64,000 bases of DNA, from positions 992,001 to 1,056,000 of the forward strand of contig NZ_JIAI01000001.1 in NCBI RefSeq assembly GCF_000620785.1, written 5' to 3'. Each line of letters opens with the position of its first letter. The first letter of the stretch is position 1. Shown here in pieces: positions 7,748 to 16,160 of this stretch. This DNA comes from Actinospineispora acaciae DSM 45401 (lineage in GTDB: Bacteria; Actinomycetota; Actinomycetes; Mycobacteriales; Pseudonocardiaceae). Under the pieces are notes generated by a model, which had not been told where the DNA came from, ran no database searches, and worked only from the letters and a program-made list of their open reading frames with translations. Position numbers and translations under genes: made by a program.

Positions 7748-10040
7748 CGGTGCTCGGCGGGTGCAGTGAGATCACCCGCTCGGCCACCTCGTCGACCCGC
7801 TCCCTGCTGTAGACCAGCGGGAACGCCTCGCCCCGCGACCAGGGCCCGACCAGGTCGGTGTAGTGCGGGTCGTCGAGCCGGCCGGACTGGCCCGGCGCGT
7901 TCATCACCAGCGAGGAGTCCCAGTCGCCGACGTCGACGGCGATGCGGAACGTCGCGCCGGAGGCCTGGACGAACTTCGGGCCGTAGGAGGTGGCGCCGAC
8001 CGTGTCCCCGCTGCCGCCCCGGGGTACCGGCCCGGCGGCGGTCAGCTCCGGCGGCACCGAGGTCAGCAGCGGCCGCAGCGGGTGGGTCGGGCGGGCGACG
8101 TGCAGCCTCCCCCACTGCCAGGCCGCCCGGTCGGTCCCGAGCAGGCCTTCCAGCTCGGCCACGGCCGCCGGCAGCGTGGTCGACACGATCTCCGCCAGCG
8201 CCGGCCCCGCGTTCTCGACCAGGCCCAGGTCCACCCTGGCGTCCGCGAGCTGGTCCTCGGCGATCACGATCCGGGCCAGCGTCTCGGCCACCCGGTCCGG
8301 GCCGACCAGCGGTTCGAGCGCCCGCCCGACCAGCGCCGGCCGCAGGTGGCGGCGGTACCAGACCTCGAACAGGGCCGCGGCGGCGGAGTCCGCGCGCAGG
8401 TCGGCGTTCCAGCCGCGCAGCAGGTCCAGCCCGTCCAGGCCCGGCGGCAGCTCCAGGGCGGACACCGCCGCGACGATCCGCCGGGCCGGCACGCTCACGA
8501 AGTCGCTCTGCAGCGCCACCATGTCCGCCGCCGTGGCCTCGCTGCACCCGGACAGCACCTCGTCGATGCGCTGGCGGCGGTACGGGGCGTACCAGTCGTA
8601 GGTGATGTGCCGCTCCGGCGGGAAGCCCTTCGGGAGGTTCATCTCGTTCGCGGTGGCGATGAACCCGCGCTCCGGGTTGCTCTCCCCCGGCAGCTCGTCC
8701 ATGTCGTAGAACCCGGCCCACTCGTAGCGGCCGTCCCCGGGCACCGGCAGCCCGCCGTCCCAGTTCGGCCGGATCGGGGTCAGCCCGCCGGCCTTCCAGC
8801 CGATGTTGCCGGCCGGGTCGGCGTAGACCTGGTTCTCCGGCGGGGCGCCCCAGCGGTTCATCGCGGCCAGGAACTCGTCCCAGTCCCGGGCCCGCATGTA
8901 GTCCATGCTGCCCAGGTACGGGGCCATGCCCGGCTCCAGCCAGGCCGCCCGCACCGCGAACGCGGTCCGCCGCGCCTCGTCGGTGTAGATCACCGGCCCG
9001 TGCCGGGTGAACAGCAGCTCCACCTCGACCGGGTCGCCGCCTCGGACCGGGATCGTCTCGTGCTCCACCCGCATCGGCTCCCACCGGTCGCGGTAGCGGT
9101 ACTCGCGCGGGTTGTCCGGGTTGGTCCGGTAGACGTACAGGTCCTCCTGGTCGACCGGGAAGATCGTCAGCCCGAACGCGATCCTTCCGTTGTGCCCGAT
9201 CGAGATGCCCGGCAGCGCGGGCTCGCCGGCGCCGATGACGTCGAACCCGGGCGCGGACAGGTGCGCGAGGTAGCGCAGGCCGGGCAGCGCCTCGGCAGTC
9301 CGGTGCGGGTCGTTGGCCAGCAGCGGGCGGCCGGTGGCGGTGCGGGCGCCGGCGAGCACCCAGTTGTTGCTGCCCTCCGGCGGCACACCCGCGGGCACGC
9401 CAGCCGTCGGGCCGAACTCGGGTGGGACGGTGGCCAGGTCGTAGACCCGCAGCACGTCGTCCGGGATCAGGCTCAGGTCCAGCCCGTCCGGGACGCACAG
9501 CGGCCGCTCGGGCTCGCGCCGCCGCCGCAGCGCCTCCACCTCGGGTGGGAAGTCGCGCAGGACCAGCGCCCTGGCGACCTCCTCGCGCAGGTTGTAGAAC
9601 AGGCCGTGGCTACGGATCCGGGCCACGTCGGCGGGTTCCCAGAGCGCAGGCAGGTAGCCCAGCTCGCGGAACTCGACGGGCAGCAGCGACGGGTCGTCGC
9701 GGGTCAGCCGCACGTAGGCGTTGACGCCCTCGACGAACGCGGTCGCAACCCGCTTGGTGTCCGAGCCGTAGGCCAGCCACTCGGCGTGCATGTCGCCCCG
9801 GAAGAGGAACAGCCGGGCGGCGCGGTCGCGCTCCACGTGCTCGGCGCCGAACACCTCGGCCAGCCGCCCCAGCCCGCGCCGGCGCCAGAAGTCGATCTGC
9901 CACAGCCGGTCGCGCGCGGCGTTGAAGCCCTGCGCCCGGAACGCGTCGTAGGTGCTGCCCGCGTAGATGTGCGGGATCCCCCACCGGTCCACCACGATCT
10001 CGGCGGGTCCGGTCAGCCCGGGCAGGACGTACTCGGTCAT
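7692..10040 (-). CDS. Penicillin-acylase-family N-terminal nucleophile hydrolase
   Basis: 782-residue precursor of the penicillin G acylase/AHL-acylase/cephalosporin acylase family. Members self-cleave to an alpha and a beta chain, the beta chain starting with a catalytic Ser. Here the motif EGSNNWVLAG puts the nucleophile at Ser224, with a pre-domain of the usual length (starting IVVDRWGIPHIYA, FNAARDRLWQIDFWRRRGLG). The beta-chain pattern continues with LLANDPHR, IGHNGRIAFGLTIFPVDQEDLYVY and GNIGWKAGG. I see no signal peptide, unlike periplasmic penicillin acylases, so it is probably cytoplasmic. It ends the ABC-transporter operon and would hydrolyse an imported amide or acyl-conjugated compound. 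Start is the ATG two bases past the stop of the enolase-superfamily gene. Confidence 0.88.
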   Translation of the reverse strand: MTEYVLPGLTGPAEIVVDRWGIPHIYAGSTYDAFRAQGFNAARDRLWQIDFWRRRGLGRLAEVFGAEHVERDRAARLFLFRGDMHAEWLAYGSDTKRVATAFVEGVNAYVRLTRDDPSLLPVEFRELGYLPALWEPADVARIRSHGLFYNLREEVARALVLRDFPPEVEALRRRREPERPLCVPDGLDLSLIPDDVLRVYDLATVPPEFGPTAGVPAGVPPEGSNNWVLAGARTATGRPLLANDPHRTAEALPGLRYLAHLSAPGFDVIGAGEPALPGISIGHNGRIAFGLTIFPVDQEDLYVYRTNPDNPREYRYRDRWEPMRVEHETIPVRGGDPVEVELLFTRHGPVIYTDEARRTAFAVRAAWLEPGMAPYLGSMDYMRARDWDEFLAAMNRWGAPPENQVYADPAGNIGWKAGGLTPIRPNWDGGLPVPGDGRYEWAGFYDMDELPGESNPERGFIATANEMNLPKGFPPERHITYDWYAPYRRQRIDEVLSGCSEATAADMVALQSDFVSVPARRIVAAVSALELPPGLDGLDLLRGWNADLRADSAAAALFEVWYRRHLRPALVGRALEPLVGPDRVAETLARIVIAEDQLADARVDLGLVENAGPALAEIVSTTLPAAVAELEGLLGTDRAAWQWGRLHVARPTHPLRPLLTSVPPELTAAGPVPRGGSGDTVGATSYGPKFVQASGATFRIAVDVGDWDSSLVMNAPGQSGRLDDPHYTDLVGPWSRGEAFPLVYSRERVDEVAERVISLHPPSTVTSGARPAPGGSPGRTRP

Positions 10041-10042
10041 GT

Positions 10043-11326
10043 CTAACTCCAGAGCCGGTCGTGGCTGGTCTCGTGGTCCCAGTGGCTGGTCTCGGCGAAG
10101 AACACCGGGTCCCGAGGGTCGAGCTGGCGGCGGAACAGCTCCTCGTCGATGTCGCCGAAGCCGAGCCCCGGCGCGCCCGGGACGGCGATGTGCCCGTCCC
10201 GGATGAGCGGGTCGGGCAGCCCGGTGACCAGCTCGTTCCAGAACGGCACGTCGGCGGCGTGGTGCTCCAGCGCCAGGAAGTTCTCGGTCGCGGCGGCCAG
10301 GTGCACGCAGGCCATGGTGGCGACCGGGGACGCGGCGAGGTGCAGCGCCATCGCGATGCCGCGCTCCTGGGCGTAGTCGCCGATCCGCTTGGTCTCCGCG
10401 ATGCCGCCCGAGGTCGCCGGGTCGGGGTGCACCACCCGGATCGCGCCGGCGTCCAGCAGCGGCCGGAACCCGTCGAGCAGGTAGATGTCCTCGCCGGTGC
10501 AGGTGGGCACGGCCACCGCCTCGGTGAGCTGGCGCCACTGGTCGGTGAACTGCCACGGGATCAGGTCCTCGATCCAGGCCAGCGTGAACGGCTCCAGCGC
10601 CCGGCCGATCCGGATGCAGGAGTCCAGCGCGATGTGGCCGAAGTGGTCGGCGGCCAGCGCCACGTCGTAGCCGACCACCGAGCGCACGGTGTCGACGTAC
10701 TCGGCCAGCCGCGCCACCCCCGCCGCGGTGACCTGGATGCCGGCGAACGGGTGCATGGTCGTGGTGTCCTCCCGCGCCCCCGGCGGCGCGATGACCGCCC
10801 CGGGGACGTCCCAGAGCAGGTCGATCCCGACGTCCATCTTGAGCATGGTGAACCCGCGAGCCTTGCGCTCCAGCAGCCGGGCGCCCATCTCGCGCGGGTC
10901 GGGCACCGACGGGGTGTCCGCGTAGCACCTGACGGTGTCCCGGAACCGGCCGCCGAGCAGCGCGTACGCCGGCACCCCGTACGCCTTGCCGGCCAGGTCG
11001 GTGAGCGCCATCTCCACCCCGGAGACGCCGCCGCCCTGCCGGCCGTGGAAGCCGAACTGCTTGATCTTGCGGAACAGCTTGTCCACGTTGCACGGGTTCT
11101 CCCCGAGCAGGCGGCTCTTGAGCGTCAGCGCGTAGCTGGCGCTGGCCTGGTCGCGGACCTCGCCGTAGCCGACCAGGCCCTGGTTGGTGTCGATGCGGAT
11201 GATCGAGGAGCGGAACGGGACGCCGTGCAGGTTCGCCACCCGCAGGTCGGTGATGCGCAGCGCGCTCGGCCGGGACGCGGTGTCGACGTACTCCTCGCTC
11301 ACCGTGCCGGTCACGACTGACGCCAT
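10043..11326 (-). CDS. Enolase-superfamily dehydratase (mandelate racemase/muconate lactonizing type)
   Basis: 427-residue enzyme expected to remove the alpha proton of a carboxylate, usually dehydrating a sugar acid to a 2-keto-3-deoxy acid. The N-terminal capping domain ends near GLVGYGEVRD. The barrel shows Lys163 in TMLKMDVG, metal ligands Asp227 (AADHFGH), Glu253 (WIEDLIPW) and Glu279 (CTGEDIY), then VVHPDPATSGG (His300/Asp302) and His329 (MALHLAASP). The gene overlaps the RraA-like gene by 16 bases and precedes the penicillin-acylase-type hydrolase. The combination suggests import, acyl removal, dehydration and aldol or decarboxylation of a sugar-acid-like compound; the order is inference. 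Confidence 0.86.
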   Translation of the reverse strand: MASVVTGTVSEEYVDTASRPSALRITDLRVANLHGVPFRSSIIRIDTNQGLVGYGEVRDQASASYALTLKSRLLGENPCNVDKLFRKIKQFGFHGRQGGGVSGVEMALTDLAGKAYGVPAYALLGGRFRDTVRCYADTPSVPDPREMGARLLERKARGFTMLKMDVGIDLLWDVPGAVIAPPGAREDTTTMHPFAGIQVTAAGVARLAEYVDTVRSVVGYDVALAADHFGHIALDSCIRIGRALEPFTLAWIEDLIPWQFTDQWRQLTEAVAVPTCTGEDIYLLDGFRPLLDAGAIRVVHPDPATSGGIAETKRIGDYAQERGIAMALHLAASPVATMACVHLAAATENFLALEHHAADVPFWNELVTGLPDPLIRDGHIAVPGAPGLGFGDIDEELFRRQLDPRDPVFFAETSHWDHETSHDRLWS

Positions 11327-12135
11327 TGCTGGAAGTCCGCCTCGATCTCCTCGCTCCAGGTCGCGACGTCGATCTGGGCGCTGGTGTAGCGGCGCTCGGC
11401 CAGCCGCTGCTTGCCGAACGCGTCCCGGACCCGGGTGTCCTCGCTGGCGGCGGCCACGTCGGCGGCGAGCTGGGCCGGGATGACCGACACGCCGGTTTCG
11501 GTGCCGAGCACCACGTCGCCGGGCAGCACCGTCGCGTCTCCGATCCGGATCGGCAGGTTCACCCCGGCCAGCGTGACGCCCCGGATCGGGGTCGGGTCGG
11601 CCGCCCGGTAGAAGAAGTTGACCCCGCCGCCGAGCCGGCGCAGCCCCTGCAGGTCGCGGACGCCGCCGTCGATCACCGCGCCCACCCCGATGCGCGAGGC
11701 CACCGCGGTGCCCAGGTTGTCGCCGACGACCGTCCCCTCCACGACCTTGCCGAAGATGTCCACCACCAGCACGTCGCCGGGTTCGAGCAGCTCGATCACC
11801 CAGGAGTTCTGCCGGTCGCCCTCGTGGTGGCCCTCGCGGGCGCCGGCGGCGACCACCACGGCGTCCAGGTCCGGCCGGTGCGGCACGAACTGGGCGGTCA
11901 CCGCGCGGCCGACCAGCACGTTCTCCGGGTGGGTCCGGCACCAGCCACCGGCGAACTGCCGCGGGTAGCCGGCCTCGTGCAGCGCGGACCACGCCTCCTC
12001 GGTGGTGGCCAGGCGCAGGCCGTCGAGCACCTCGTCGGGCACCCGGGGCCGTCCCGAGCCGAACCGCTCACCCCGCCAGGCCTCCGTCAGCTCACACAGG
12101 GCGTCCTTGGTGGGCTCGATGCGCACAGATCTCAT
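11311..12135 (-). CDS. RraA-like family protein (aldolase/decarboxylase type)
   Basis: 274-residue protein with the RraA/HMG-aldolase/oxaloacetate-decarboxylase fold. Core motifs are VLVGRAVTAQF, ELLEPGDVLVVDIFGKVVEGTVVGDNLGTAVASRIGVGAVIDGGVRDLQGL (read in pieces; the GDNLG and DGGVRD segments bear the metal and substrate residues), then GDVVLGTETGVSVIP. In Actinobacteria such proteins usually act as keto-acid aldolases or decarboxylases rather than RNase E inhibitors. The start overlaps the stop of the ABC permease by four bases (ATGA), so translation is coupled. It is probably the lyase step of this operon's pathway. Confidence 0.82.
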   Translation of the reverse strand: MRSVRIEPTKDALCELTEAWRGERFGSGRPRVPDEVLDGLRLATTEEAWSALHEAGYPRQFAGGWCRTHPENVLVGRAVTAQFVPHRPDLDAVVVAAGAREGHHEGDRQNSWVIELLEPGDVLVVDIFGKVVEGTVVGDNLGTAVASRIGVGAVIDGGVRDLQGLRRLGGGVNFFYRAADPTPIRGVTLAGVNLPIRIGDATVLPGDVVLGTETGVSVIPAQLAADVAAASEDTRVRDAFGKQRLAERRYTSAQIDVATWSEEIEADFQQWRQS

Positions 12136-14129
12136 CCCTTCACGGCCCCCGCGGTGAGGCCCTCGGTGAGAAAACGCTGCCCGAACGCGTACATCAGCAC
12201 CACCGGGACGCTGATCAGCAGCGACGCGGCGGCCAGCTGGCCCTGCGGCACCACGTCACCGAAGATCATCGACTGGATGCCGACGGGCAGCGTCTTGTAC
12301 TCCTCCTTGGTGATGAACACGAACGCGAACAGGAACTCGTTCCACGCGTTGGTCAGCGTGAACAGCGCGACCGCCAGCAGGCCGGGCCTCGCCAGCGGCA
12401 GGGTGATCCGGCGGAAGGCCTGGAACCGGGAGCAGCCGTCGGCCATCGCCACCTCCTCCAGGTCCGCCGGGATGGTCTTGAAGTAGCCCATCAGCAGCCA
12501 GGTCGCGAACGGCAGCGTGAACGTCGGGTAGGTCACCACCAGCGACCACGGCGAGTCGATCAGGTTCAGCCCGCTGAGCAACTGGTAGAGCGGGATGAAC
12601 AACAGCGCGCCGGGCATGACGTAGGTGAGCAGCACGGTCACGGTGAACCCGTCGGCGAACCGGAAACGCAGCCGGGCCAGTGCGTAGCCGGCCAGCGCCG
12701 CGCAGCACAGCGCCACCACCGTCGCGGCCAGGGACACGAACACCGTGTTCAGGTACCAGGTGCCGAACCGCTGGCCGTCGAACAGGGACTCGAACTGCTC
12801 CACACTCCACGGCGTCGGCCACAGGTCGCTGGTGTGCATGACGATCTGCTCGTCCGGCTTGAACGCGGTGACCAGCACGTAGTACAGCGGGCCGAGCACG
12901 AACAGCAGCAGCGCGAGCAGCGCGACCCCGGACCCGCCGGCGTTGACTAGCCTGGCCGGCCGCGCCCGCCCGCGCGCGGCCAGCGCCGACGCCGCCCGCC
13001 CGACCAGCACCGCGACCAGCACGAACCCGCCGAGCAGCACGGCGGCCTTCCAGAAGATGTGCGGCGAGGCCACCGCCAGCAGCGCCAGGCCGCCGACCAG
13101 CGCGGCCCACCCGAGCCCACGCCGCCGCCCGGTCCGCGCCTGTCCAGCGCGATCGCCGTCGCCCTCGCCGCGCCGCATCAACCGCACCAGGAACACCACG
13201 AGCACCCCGACGACCGGCAGCATCACCAACGTCACCGCCGCGCCCGCGCCGAACTGCAGCTGCTGGATCGCCTTCGCGTACGCCACCAGCACGTACGGCG
13301 CGGTGGCGTTGCCCGGCCCGCCCTGGGTCATCAGCCAGACCAGGTCGAAGTTGTTGAACGTCCAGATCGACGACAGCAGGGTGGTGACGATCATGACGTG
13401 GCGCAGCCCGGGCAGCGTGACGTGCCGGAACCGCTGCCACGGCGACGCGCCGTCCACCATCGCCGCCTCGTACAGCCCACCGTCGATCGCCTTCAGCCCG
13501 GCCAGGAAGTTCACCGCGAAGAACGGCACGCCCTTCCACACGTTCACCAGGATCACCGACGGCATGGCCAGCTCCGGGTCGGACAGCCAGCCCGCCGGCC
13601 AGGCGTTCACGAAACCGAGCCCGGCCAGCAGCGGGCCGACGCCGGTGTCGGTGAGCAGCGTGTTCACGCTGCCGAAGATCGGGTCGAGCATCGAGCGCCA
13701 GGTGAAGGCGGTGACCACCGTGGGCACCACCCAGGGCAGCAACAGCACGCCGGCCAGCACCGCCCGCCCGCGCGGCAGGTGGTGCAGCAGCAGCGCCGCG
13801 ACCAGGCCCAGGACGACCTTGAAGATCTCCGCGTACCCGGTGAAGACGAACGAGTTGACCACGCCGGCGTGGAACAGCGGGTCGCCGACCAGCGCGGTGT
13901 AGTTGTCCGCGCCGACGAACACGGTCTCCGGGCCGTGCCGCTCGGTGGTGCTGAGCAGCACCGAGTCCGCGATCGGCAGCAGGATCAGCGACGCCACCAG
14001 CACCGCCGTGGGGCTCAGGAACGCCGCCGCCAGCTTCCAGTCGCGGCCGAGCACCCGGCGCGGACGCGGACCGGCGCGCGGAGAACCGACCGACCGGCGC
14101 GGCACCGGCCGGTCCCGAACCTGGGTCAC
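12132..14129 (-). CDS. Fused carbohydrate ABC transporter permease (MalF-like + MalG-like in one chain)
   Basis: 665-residue membrane protein that contains both permease halves of a sugar-type ABC importer, normally two separate 280-320-residue proteins. The first half carries the EAA loop EAAMVDGASPWQRFRHVTLPG near residue 220. The second carries EVAMADGCSRFQAFRRITLPL near residue 560 and ends like MalG (GQRFLTEGLTAGAVKG). They are joined by a charged linker (RRGEGDGDRAGQARTGRRRG) followed by about two extra hydrophobic segments. It starts at GTG, overlapping the binding-protein stop (GTGA). No ATPase is in the operon; actinomycetes commonly energise such permeases with a shared MsiK-like ATPase encoded elsewhere. 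Confidence 0.88.
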   Translation of the reverse strand: MTQVRDRPVPRRSVGSPRAGPRPRRVLGRDWKLAAAFLSPTAVLVASLILLPIADSVLLSTTERHGPETVFVGADNYTALVGDPLFHAGVVNSFVFTGYAEIFKVVLGLVAALLLHHLPRGRAVLAGVLLLPWVVPTVVTAFTWRSMLDPIFGSVNTLLTDTGVGPLLAGLGFVNAWPAGWLSDPELAMPSVILVNVWKGVPFFAVNFLAGLKAIDGGLYEAAMVDGASPWQRFRHVTLPGLRHVMIVTTLLSSIWTFNNFDLVWLMTQGGPGNATAPYVLVAYAKAIQQLQFGAGAAVTLVMLPVVGVLVVFLVRLMRRGEGDGDRAGQARTGRRRGLGWAALVGGLALLAVASPHIFWKAAVLLGGFVLVAVLVGRAASALAARGRARPARLVNAGGSGVALLALLLFVLGPLYYVLVTAFKPDEQIVMHTSDLWPTPWSVEQFESLFDGQRFGTWYLNTVFVSLAATVVALCCAALAGYALARLRFRFADGFTVTVLLTYVMPGALLFIPLYQLLSGLNLIDSPWSLVVTYPTFTLPFATWLLMGYFKTIPADLEEVAMADGCSRFQAFRRITLPLARPGLLAVALFTLTNAWNEFLFAFVFITKEEYKTLPVGIQSMIFGDVVPQGQLAAASLLISVPVVLMYAFGQRFLTEGLTAGAVKG

Positions 14130-15544
14130 TGCGCGATGCCCTGCTGTTCGAAGATCCGCACGATCCGCTGGTGGGCGGTGGCCACCGCGTCCTTGCCCGG
14201 TGTCCCGCGCAGCACCTCCTGCATCATGTCGGTGAGCACGTAGGCCTGCAGGGTGGCCTGCTCCCCCGGGCTCGGCGCCTGCGGGAACGCGTTGCCGGTG
14301 GTGGTCGTGATCGGCAGCGGCTGGGTGGCCAGCTTGTGCAGCATCGGGAACGCCGGGTCGCCGCGCAGGTAGAACTCGTCGGAGGCCCACACCTTCTCCC
14401 AGGCCGGCATCGCAAGCCCGGTGGCGTCCTTCGACACGCCCAGCAGCGGGGTGCCACTGACCAGGTACTGCGCCATCACCTTGGCCAGCTCGGGGTTCTT
14501 CGCGCCCTTGAAGATGACGAACGCCTGCGACTGGCACCAGGCTAGCGGGCGCCGGCTGGCCGGGCCGGTGCAGTCGATGAACGGGTGCGTGTTGGCGTAG
14601 ACCGGGTTCTTTGTCGCCTTGGAGTCGGCGTAGAGGCTGTACTGGTTGCGGGTGAAGCCGAGGATGCCGGCCAGCCAGTTCTCGTTGTTGCTGGAGTCCG
14701 TCCAGCTCTCGATGCCCGGCGGCAGCATCGGCTTGTACTTCGGGTTGGTGTACAGGTCGCGGACGAACTCGACGGCGTCGATCGTCTCCGGGGAGTTGAA
14801 CGTGACCTTGCGGCCGTCGTTCGCGGTGATCGAGCCCCCGTAGCCGTAGATCAGGTACTCCAGGAAGCCGTTGCCGTCACCGGAGCGGTTGACGGTCAGG
14901 CCCCAGCCGAACCGCCGCTTGGACGGGTCGGAGATCTCCAGGCAGATGTCGCGCATCTCGGCCCAGGTGTAGGACTCCTTGAGCGCGATGCCCTTCTCCT
15001 GGAGCCAGTCCTTGCGGGCGAACGCCCCGGAGCCGACGAACTGGTACGGGATCGCGAACCACCTGCCGCCGAACGAGCAGAAGTTCCGCGACTCGGCGGC
15101 GGGCTCGCCGTACCGGGCGCTCAGCTCGGTGACCACGTCGGTGACGTCGACCAGGTCGCCGAGGTTGTGGAACTGGGCCACGAACCGGTTGTCGTTGAAG
15201 AACGCGATGTCCCGGGGGTTGCCCGCCTTGACCGCCGCGTCCGTCTTCGCCACCAGGTCGCCGGTGTCGGAGCTGACCAGGCTGTTCTCCACCGTCGTGC
15301 CGGTGGCCTTGGCGAACGCCTGCAGCGAGCGGTCCAGGGCGGCGTTGGCGCGGTCGGAGTAGAGCTTCTGGGAGAGCATGCCCAGCGACGAGCCCTTGTA
15401 CGGGCCGGCGGCCGAGACGACGTCGGGCGGCACCTCGACCTGAACCCTCGGCGTGCTCGAACCGCTACCCCCGCAGGCGCTGAGCCCCAGCACGCCCAGT
15501 GCGCTCGCGCCCGTACCGAGAAACCGCCGCCGTGTCCACTCCAT
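14126..15544 (-). CDS. Extracellular solute-binding lipoprotein of sugar-type ABC transporter
   Basis: 472-residue family-1-like substrate-binding protein. The N-terminus has a Tat-type twin arginine (RRRFLG, residues 5-10) and a lipobox LSAC with Cys24, so it should be exported folded and lipid-anchored outside the membrane. The mature part has typical SBP features (DIAFFNDNRFVAQFHNLGDLVDVT, WFAIPYQFVGSGAFARKDWL, VIFKGAKNPELAKVMAQYL). Start is the ATG with AAAGG five bases upstream; a GTG two codons earlier overlaps that ribosome site. It is the first gene of a five-gene minus-strand operon, with the fused permease, RraA, enolase-superfamily and acylase genes downstream. Confidence 0.9.
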   Translation of the reverse strand: MEWTRRRFLGTGASALGVLGLSACGGSGSSTPRVQVEVPPDVVSAAGPYKGSSLGMLSQKLYSDRANAALDRSLQAFAKATGTTVENSLVSSDTGDLVAKTDAAVKAGNPRDIAFFNDNRFVAQFHNLGDLVDVTDVVTELSARYGEPAAESRNFCSFGGRWFAIPYQFVGSGAFARKDWLQEKGIALKESYTWAEMRDICLEISDPSKRRFGWGLTVNRSGDGNGFLEYLIYGYGGSITANDGRKVTFNSPETIDAVEFVRDLYTNPKYKPMLPPGIESWTDSSNNENWLAGILGFTRNQYSLYADSKATKNPVYANTHPFIDCTGPASRRPLAWCQSQAFVIFKGAKNPELAKVMAQYLVSGTPLLGVSKDATGLAMPAWEKVWASDEFYLRGDPAFPMLHKLATQPLPITTTTGNAFPQAPSPGEQATLQAYVLTDMMQEVLRGTPGKDAVATAHQRIVRIFEQQGIAQ

Positions 15545-15630
15545 GTCCACCTTTCCCGGACTCGGGCAGCGGGATGGCGCGCAGGGTCACTCGGCTCCAG
15601 CCCCGTTGCCGGACGACCACGGATTTCCGC

Positions 15631-15696
15631 GTGGTGAAAGGTCATACCACTTACCGCGACCCGGACAACGTAAGAGCGCCGCAGTCCGGCTGTCAA
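15631..15696 (-). promoter_or_regulatory. Promoter and downstream inverted repeat of the ABC-importer operon
   Basis: On the minus strand TTGACA (15696-15691), an 18-bp spacer and TACGTT (15672-15667) form one of the best vegetative promoters in the window. Downstream of it, GTGGT and ACCAC (15650-15631) make a 20-bp interrupted palindrome that also contains TGGTATGACC, close to the TGGTNNGACC core used by FadR-type GntR proteins. The long leader down to the ATG at 15544 contains no open gene. The regulator that binds is not evident nearby. Confidence 0.6.
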
Positions 15697-15705
15697 CCGG
15701 GGCGG

Positions 15706-16122
15706 TCAGTGCGCTCGCGCGTGGCTTTCCTCCACCGAAAGGCCCCGTAGCCGGCCTTCGATGATCGACCAGAACCGGGGGCACCTCGTGGGTTGGCTGG
15801 CCGGGCACTGGCGACCGTGCTCGAGCGCGGTGCGGGCCACCTCGATGCGGTGCTGCTGCTCGGCCAGCTCGGCGAGCTTGTGATCGATCATGGCCTGTTG
15901 GGACTGCCGCTCGCCGGCCAGGAAACGTCCGATCTCCGCCAGCGAGAACCCGATCTCGCGGAAGAAGACGATCACCGTGACCTGCCTGACCGCCGACTCG
16001 GCATAGCGCCGCCGCCCCGCCGCCCGGGCCGTCGGGCGCACCAGCCCCAGCTCGTCGTAGTACCGCAGCGTGGTCGTGGGCACGCCGGTGCGTTCGGACA
16101 GCTCACCGATCGACAGCAACAT
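15706..16122 (-). CDS. MerR-family transcriptional regulator
   Basis: 138-residue regulator. The N-terminal MerR winged helix is clear (LLSIGELSERTGVPTTTLRYYDELGLVRP, then RRYAESAVRQVTVIVFFREIGFSLAEIGRFL). A dimerisation coiled coil follows (AMIDHKLAELAEQQHRIEVARTALEH) and then a short Cys-containing tail (RQCPASQPTRCPRFW) that could bind a metal or sense redox state, although only two cysteines are seen. It is divergent from a SAM methyltransferase across a 38-bp gap that holds a MerR-type promoter. By family precedent it would activate that promoter by untwisting the long spacer. The effector is unknown. Confidence 0.87.
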   Translation of the reverse strand: MLLSIGELSERTGVPTTTLRYYDELGLVRPTARAAGRRRYAESAVRQVTVIVFFREIGFSLAEIGRFLAGERQSQQAMIDHKLAELAEQQHRIEVARTALEHGRQCPASQPTRCPRFWSIIEGRLRGLSVEESHARAH

Positions 16123-16153
16123 TTGACTTCAAGCGTACTCGAAGTGCTTGGCT
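16123..16153 (+). promoter_or_regulatory. MerR-type promoter/operator for the methyltransferase
   Basis: TTGACT (16123-16128) and TTGGCT (16148-16153) are separated by 19 bp, the overlong spacing typical of MerR-controlled promoters. The spacer is filled by a dyad with arms ACTTC (16126-16130) and GAAGT (16141-16145), with further AG/CT symmetry inside. The methyltransferase ATG begins seven bases after the -10 hexamer, so its mRNA is probably leaderless. Confidence 0.6.
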
Positions 16154-16160
16154 CGTCGTC

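Noticed and set aside
10041-11093. N-terminal extension of the penicillin-acylase-type gene
   Set aside because: The frame is open for 351 more codons, but they lie in another frame of the enolase-superfamily gene and are Arg/Gly-rich; the ATG at 10040 begins the family sequence.
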